Source: Triparma columacea (taxonomy: Eukaryota; Sar; Bolidophyceae; Parmales; Triparmaceae). From it: 23,834 nucleotides of DNA. The notes beneath the pieces were generated by a model, which saw nothing but the letters and a program-made list of their open reading frames with translations, was not told the origin of the DNA and ran no database searches. Below are positions 20,019-23,834 of the stretch, one piece after another; within the stretch, counting starts at the first letter, position 1; each line of letters opens with the position of its first letter. The DNA lies in the NCBI GenBank assembly GCA_030267965.1, contig BRYA01000538.1, positions 1-23,834 of the forward strand, read 5' to 3'. The translations under genes were made by a program, and so were the position numbers.

Positions 20019-21104
20019 TTACTCCTCTTCTTCCTTCCTCTTCTTCCCTCCCCTTAAACGTTTAAATTCCTTCCAGTCACCCCCCGCCACCACTTTGCAT
20101 GCTTTAACAAGTTTCCTAGCCTCATTAAACACCCCCCCCACGTCCTTCCCGCACGCGTGGCACGACTTATCAACCTTGTACCTACCCCTCCCGCACTTCC
20201 CGCAGAAATAGTGCCCGCAAGTCGTTACCACGGGATCCTCAAAGTGGTTTCTGCAGATCCCGCAGGCGAATGGGAGACCGTTGTTTACCCCTCCCTCCTC
20301 CTCCTCATCCCCGCCCTCCTCTTCGCCTAAAAGACCCTTGAGTGCCTTCTCCTCCTTCTCCCTCCTCTCCTTAACCTTCCTCTCCCACTCCTCCTCAAGT
20401 TCCCAACCCTTCTTCATGTCAGTCCTATCATGCATGAAGATACAAGTGTCCCCGAATCCGCAGAAACCAGTCTCCTTGTAGTCCTTACATACGTCGGGCT
20501 GATAGTCGAAACGGGAGGTCGTACGAACGAACGTGTTCGCCCGTAATGCACCGTGTTTACCGGTGTGTTTGTTTGCCCTTATTGAGTCGACGCTCTTCTT
20601 TATTATACCTGAGTATGCGTTCATTCCCCTGTACTCGCCGGTCTCGTCGTTGGTGAGACCGGCATCCATTAAACGGACCTTCTCCTCGTGCATGGAACGA
20701 GCGTCACGGGAGGAGGCAGACTCTGATGTTAGTGTTCGGAAGGCGTCACCCTTTTGACGCTCTAGTTTTGAGGCGGAGGAGGATGCAGCGTAGGAGTATA
20801 GGACCGAGTCTTTATCGTTGGTTTGGTTGTTGTTTTGGTTGTTGTTGGTTTGACTGTCATTTGCATCTTCTCTAAGTCTTTTTCGGGAGTTTGTCTGTTT
20901 GTTGGGGTTGATTACGACTGTATTATCTTCTTCTTCGTTTGTTTCTACATCTTTGGGTATAGTTTGATCAGTAGAATGTATAGCCGCCTCGTTTGTGTCG
21001 TTTGATGTCTCATTAGTGGAGATTGAGGAGCCTTCTATTGCAGTGGACGAGGGTGTTGCTCTGTATGCTCTAGCAGTAGAGCTCTTCTTCTTCTTTTTGA
21101 ACAT
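20019..21104 (-). CDS. CWC24: RNF113/Cwc24-like spliceosomal CCCH-RING protein
   Basis: A single-exon gene of 361 aa. The N-terminus FKKKKK and a long Thr/Asn/Ser-rich disordered part precede a CCCH finger with C-x8-C-x5-C-x3-H spacing (C206, C215, C221, H225; CKDYKETGFCGFGDTC). A charged helix follows (ELEEEWERKVKERREKEEK) and then a C3HC4 RING (C281, C284, C296, H298, C301, C304, C315, C318; CGICRNHF...CGHYFCGKC). This order and spacing are those of RNF113A/Cwc24, which binds the spliceosome around the 5' splice site during activation; the RING suggests ubiquitin-ligase ability. The C-terminus is Lys/Glu-rich. The presence of short introns throughout the window fits a need for this factor. 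The promoter must lie in 21105-21345, where no clear motif is seen. Confidence 0.92.
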   Translation of the reverse strand: MFKKKKKSSTARAYRATPSSTAIEGSSISTNETSNDTNEAAIHSTDQTIPKDVETNEEEDNTVVINPNKQTNSRKRLREDANDSQTNNNQNNNQTNDKDSVLYSYAASSSASKLERQKGDAFRTLTSESASSRDARSMHEEKVRLMDAGLTNDETGEYRGMNAYSGIIKKSVDSIRANKHTGKHGALRANTFVRTTSRFDYQPDVCKDYKETGFCGFGDTCIFMHDRTDMKKGWELEEEWERKVKERREKEEKALKGLLGEEEGGDEEEEGGVNNGLPFACGICRNHFEDPVVTTCGHYFCGKCGRGRYKVDKSCHACGKDVGGVFNEARKLVKACKVVAGGDWKEFKRLRGGKKRKEEEE

Positions 21105-21345
21105 ACTAATTATTGAGAACTACTAACTAAGTAGATGTGAGAGATTATATAGGATAGGAGTAAGAGGAGAAGGAAGGAGGAGATGCTCAAGAATTAATTG
21201 GCTTTCTCTGAGAGTCTGAGAGGTGGAAAGAGGGTCATCCCAAAAACTTATTGGGACAAGAGGGAGCGACGGGGCGACGATCAGGGGGGAGGGGGTGATT
21301 CGGGAATTTATCTGCACATTTTTGGATTTACAAACGTACTGAATT

Positions 21346-22794
21346 TTAGTGCATTGAGGCGACATGTCGTTTGAGATGTGTATTTTTCTTCGTTTTGTAG
21401 TCGCAGTCCTCACAGTGGTGCCAGGTTACGTTTTCGTTGTGGATATTTGCACGATGCTGCTTGAGATGACCTTTCTTCTTCGCTTTGTAGTCGCAGTCTT
21501 CACAGTGGTGCCAGGTCACGTTTTCATTGTGGATATCTGCACGATGCTGCTTGAGGCTGCATTTTTGCTTCGCTTTGTAGTCGCACTCTTTACAGTGGTG
21601 CCAGGTTACGTTTTTATTGTGGATGAACGCGCGGTGCCTCTTGAGATGACATTTTTGCTTCGCTTTGTAGTCGCAGTCCTCACAGTGGTGCCAGTTCATG
21701 TTTTCACTATGGATGAATGCGCGATGCTTCTTGAGAGTGCCTTTGTGCTTCGCTTTGTAGTCGCAGTCCTCACAGTGGTGCCAGGTCACGTTTTTGTTGT
21801 GGATATCTGCACGATGCTTGTTTAGACGACTTTTCCAGTTTGTCCTGTAGCTGCATCCACGTTCACTACAAACGAACTTCTTCTCATCCTTCATACTACC
21901 CACAGCTTGCTCTTCAACTTCTGCCTCTTCATCACTATCCTCATCAATCGAGACTAGATCCTCATCCTCCTCCTCCTCCTCGTCATCGTCCTCCTCCTCC
22001 TCCCTATCCCCTCCCTCCTCCTTTCCCGCCGCCGTCCTCGTCACAAAAAACCATTCCCCTCCATCGCCGAACACCTCCTCCTCCCCTTCCCCTTTCCTCT
22101 CCTCGATAACTCCTGCCTTTAGCCGGTTCCTTTGCAGAAACGGCCACGTCTGGATGTATCCATCGTCAAACTTAACGACCTCGGAGTCCTTGAAATCATC
22201 ATCATTCTTCTTCTTCTTCTTCTCCGCTGGCGTCATGTCTTGCTTAATTACCTTACCGTAGTACCAGCCGTTGTTGTAGAGACAAAGCACCTCTGCGCCA
22301 ATCTTGACAGCCCCCTCGTTGTCGAGCTTGAAGCCCTCCTTCTCCATAATGCGCTTTAAGGTCCTGACTTCCTCGTCTTCCTCGCCCTCGTCCTCTTCCA
22401 CAACGGAGGTGTCTGAGTCATATCCGTCTCCAAGCGTTTCAGGCATGGGTTTGCTTTCGTCTTCGCTGTCGTCGCTGTTAGAGTCGATCGAACACAAATC
22501 CACTTCATCCTCCTCCCTACCCTCCTCCTCCTTACACACCCCACAAAGCAATAAGCCTTCTCCCCCCCCTCCCTCATTAACGTCCTCTTCCTCCTCCTCC
22601 TCCTCTTCCTCTTCATCGCTGTACAAGCAAACGAACTCCCCCACTCCACCTCCCCCCCATTCCTTAAAGCTACTCTCACCCTCAACATCCTCCACCTTGC
22701 AACCAGCCTGATCAAGATCACCATAACCGCTGGGAAGCTCTATTTTCACCCTACTCCTCTCATCCTTCGTTGTTGTCTCCCCCATATTCTTCAA
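21346..22794 (-). CDS. Tudor-like and six-finger C2H2 zinc-finger protein
   Basis: A single exon of 482 aa. The N-terminal third is very acidic, with several Glu runs. Residues around 168-230 (IGAEVLCLYNNGWYYGKVI..., VKFDDGYIQTWPF) resemble a Tudor/Agenet-like barrel. A second acidic block follows. From about residue 307 to the end there are six tandem C2H2 fingers: the first is C-x4-C-x12-H-x4-H, the others C-x2-C-x12-H-x4-H, at an exact 30-residue period. The linkers (NENVTWHH type) are longer than and unlike the TGEKP linker. Such arrays normally bind DNA or RNA and the barrel may read chromatin, so a nuclear role is inferred. The last finger ends with the protein (HVASMH). A second ATG (codon 4) could also be the start. 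Confidence 0.85.
   Translation of the reverse strand: MKNMGETTTKDERSRVKIELPSGYGDLDQAGCKVEDVEGESSFKEWGGGGVGEFVCLYSDEEEEEEEEEEDVNEGGGGEGLLLCGVCKEEEGREEDEVDLCSIDSNSDDSEDESKPMPETLGDGYDSDTSVVEEDEGEEDEEVRTLKRIMEKEGFKLDNEGAVKIGAEVLCLYNNGWYYGKVIKQDMTPAEKKKKKNDDDFKDSEVVKFDDGYIQTWPFLQRNRLKAGVIEERKGEGEEEVFGDGGEWFFVTRTAAGKEEGGDREEEEDDDEEEEEDEDLVSIDEDSDEEAEVEEQAVGSMKDEKKFVCSERGCSYRTNWKSRLNKHRADIHNKNVTWHHCEDCDYKAKHKGTLKKHRAFIHSENMNWHHCEDCDYKAKQKCHLKRHRAFIHNKNVTWHHCKECDYKAKQKCSLKQHRADIHNENVTWHHCEDCDYKAKKKGHLKQHRANIHNENVTWHHCEDCDYKTKKNTHLKRHVASMH
21349..21890 (-). repeat. 90-bp tandem repeat encoding the zinc fingers
   Basis: The segment CTTTGTAGTCGCA or close variants recurs with an exact 90-bp spacing (units near 21391, 21481, 21571, 21661 and 21751, plus a diverged one near 21841). 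Identity between the middle units is high even at silent positions, which suggests recent duplication or gene conversion. Each unit codes for one C2H2 finger on the minus strand. Confidence 0.9.
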
Positions 22795-23233
22795 GTTCTA
22801 TTACCGTACCCTCAAGCTCCCTGAAAATGGCCTACCAGTGAGGGAGATCTTCCAGGGATGTTAGGGGAAAGTCCTTGCAGAGACCCAAAACGAGGAGGAT
22901 CGCGATGAAATTTAGGGGTATCGTTGATGAAATACGGCAAAAAACCGCAAACGTCAAAATCACAGGGTTCTGTGCACGATATCCCGAGAAAATACTAACA
23001 GAGAAAAAGAGGCTTTGGTTCGGGATTTGGAGGAGGGGAGGAAGGAAAATTACAAGCATTCATCTTTAGCACCTAGCACCTCCACTCAGAACTTTGTCTT
23101 CCAAATTTACGTTCCTTTACCTTACTTTACTTATATATCCCTCTCAGCCAACACAGTCTGCCGAAGCTTCGTTGATGAGCTCACCCCGTTGCTTCCATTT
23201 CCACCAGCACCCTTTTCCCGCTTCACTTCGGAT
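22795..23233. other. Intergenic region, zinc-finger to coiled-coil genes
   Basis: 439 bp with no supportable gene. A 64-codon frame on the plus strand (22875-23069) is rich in basic residues but has no recognisable domain. The part 23139-23162 matches 22 of 24 bases of 23452-23475 inside the neighbouring coiled-coil gene. The left part should contain the promoter of the zinc-finger gene and the right part the 3' UTR of the coiled-coil gene. Confidence 0.5.
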
Positions 23234-23834
23234 TCAAAAGAACATACCCTTCTTCTTTAGCTTGGCGGTTTTGACAGCCCCCATCACCTCATTCATCTTG
23301 TCGTCAACTTTGCCTATCTTTTCGTCAACGTTGCAAAGCTGCCTCTGCATCTCCTTGCCTATCTTTTCGTCGACATTGCCGAGCTGCCTCTGGATCATCT
23401 CCTCCATCTTGCGAATCAAACCATCATCCCTTGATGTCCACGCCTCCGCATCCCTCTCAGCCGACACGGTCTGCCTCAACATGGCTGCGCTCCCAATACT
23501 CTCCTCCCCATCACCTGTCTTCTCATTCACACTTCTTGTCCTCTTCACACCCATACCTTCTGTGGACTGGCTCTGTATCCCTCCCATGTTGTGCCCTTGA
23601 CCATTGTTCTTCCTAAGTTTCGTGTTCTCTTCCTCCAGCTTCTTCTTCTCCTCCTCCAGCTTCTTCTTCTCCTCCTGCATTATTCTTATCTTCGCCTCGT
23701 AAACTCCACCCCCACCCCCCGCCTCACCCCCAGCCTTCCCCTCAATCTCCGTTGCACTCTTCTTCGTCACCCAAATCGCCTTCCCCGTATCCTTATCGCA
23801 GACCCTCATCAAGTTGGCATAGACACCCTCAGGG
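23234..23834 (-). CDS. Coiled-coil protein, 5' end outside the window
   Basis: The frame is open from the right edge to a stop at 23234 (199 residues visible). An internal ATG at 23809 is possible, but the reading frame continues upstream (PEGVYANLMRVC), so I treat it as partial. After CDKDTGKAIWVTKK and a Gly-rich stretch comes a strongly charged helix (KKKLEEEKKKLEEENTKL) from a perfect 21-bp repeat (23631-23672). The C-terminal part has a 15-residue repeat (QRQLGNVDEKIGKEM, then QRQLCNVDEKIGK) from a 45-bp DNA repeat starting at 23312 and 23357. It ends KKKGMFF. All this suggests an oligomeric coiled coil; no enzymatic domain is seen and the function is unknown. Confidence 0.7.
   Translation of the reverse strand, partial: PEGVYANLMRVCDKDTGKAIWVTKKSATEIEGKAGGEAGGGGGVYEAKIRIMQEEKKKLEEEKKKLEEENTKLRKNNGQGHNMGGIQSQSTEGMGVKRTRSVNEKTGDGEESIGSAAMLRQTVSAERDAEAWTSRDDGLIRKMEEMIQRQLGNVDEKIGKEMQRQLCNVDEKIGKVDDKMNEVMGAVKTAKLKKKGMFF

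Noticed and set aside
21349..21890. CRISPR-like regular repeat array
   Set aside because: The exact 90-bp periodicity is explained by an in-frame C2H2 finger array in a long coding sequence.
22875..23069. Small basic plus-strand ORF of 64 codons
   Set aside because: No homology recognised and no splice or promoter support; kept only as intergenic sequence.

Overview
This looks like nuclear DNA of a eukaryotic microalga, most likely a photosynthetic stramenopile (a Parmales/Triparma-like alga would fit; this is inference from gene style, not from any marker). The reasons: long GC-rich genes with a few short GT-AG introns (about 60-200 nt), strictly eukaryotic proteins (HECT ubiquitin ligase, MPS1 spindle-checkpoint kinase, a spliceosomal RING protein), many low-complexity Ser/Asp/Glu tracts, and no operons or Shine-Dalgarno sites.

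Layout. 1-1002 is non-coding and repetitive: two copies of a ~90-bp segment 228 bp apart, then 2.8 copies of a ~210-bp tandem unit that can fold into several hairpins and shows compensatory base changes. 1714-10564 (+) is one giant HECT E3 ubiquitin-ligase gene (about 2,860 aa) whose small first exon encodes a RanBP2-type zinc finger. 10803-14194 (-) is an MPS1/TTK-like kinase. 14555-15221 (+) is an ankyrin-repeat protein ending in a CaaX prenylation box. 15471-17559 (-) is a membrane-anchored PDZ plus pseudokinase protein. 18023-19956 (+) is a CLC chloride channel/transporter. 20019-21104 (-) is the splicing factor RNF113/Cwc24. 21346-22794 (-) is a Tudor-like plus six-finger C2H2 protein. 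23234 to the right edge (-) is a coiled-coil protein, incomplete at its 5' end.

The first six genes alternate strictly in orientation, giving two divergent promoters (360 and 463 bp) and three convergent gene ends (238, 249 and 62 bp). I see no evidence that the genes form a single pathway. Recognisable roles are ubiquitin ligation, the mitotic checkpoint, signalling at membranes, anion transport, splicing and DNA/chromatin binding.

The most unusual items are the structured tandem repeat (421-1002), the TM-PDZ-pseudokinase with a PDZ-ligand-like C-terminus, the C2H2 array whose variation is concentrated at base-contact positions, and the prenylatable ankyrin protein. I found no CRISPR array, prophage, rRNA, convincing tRNA or intact transposase.
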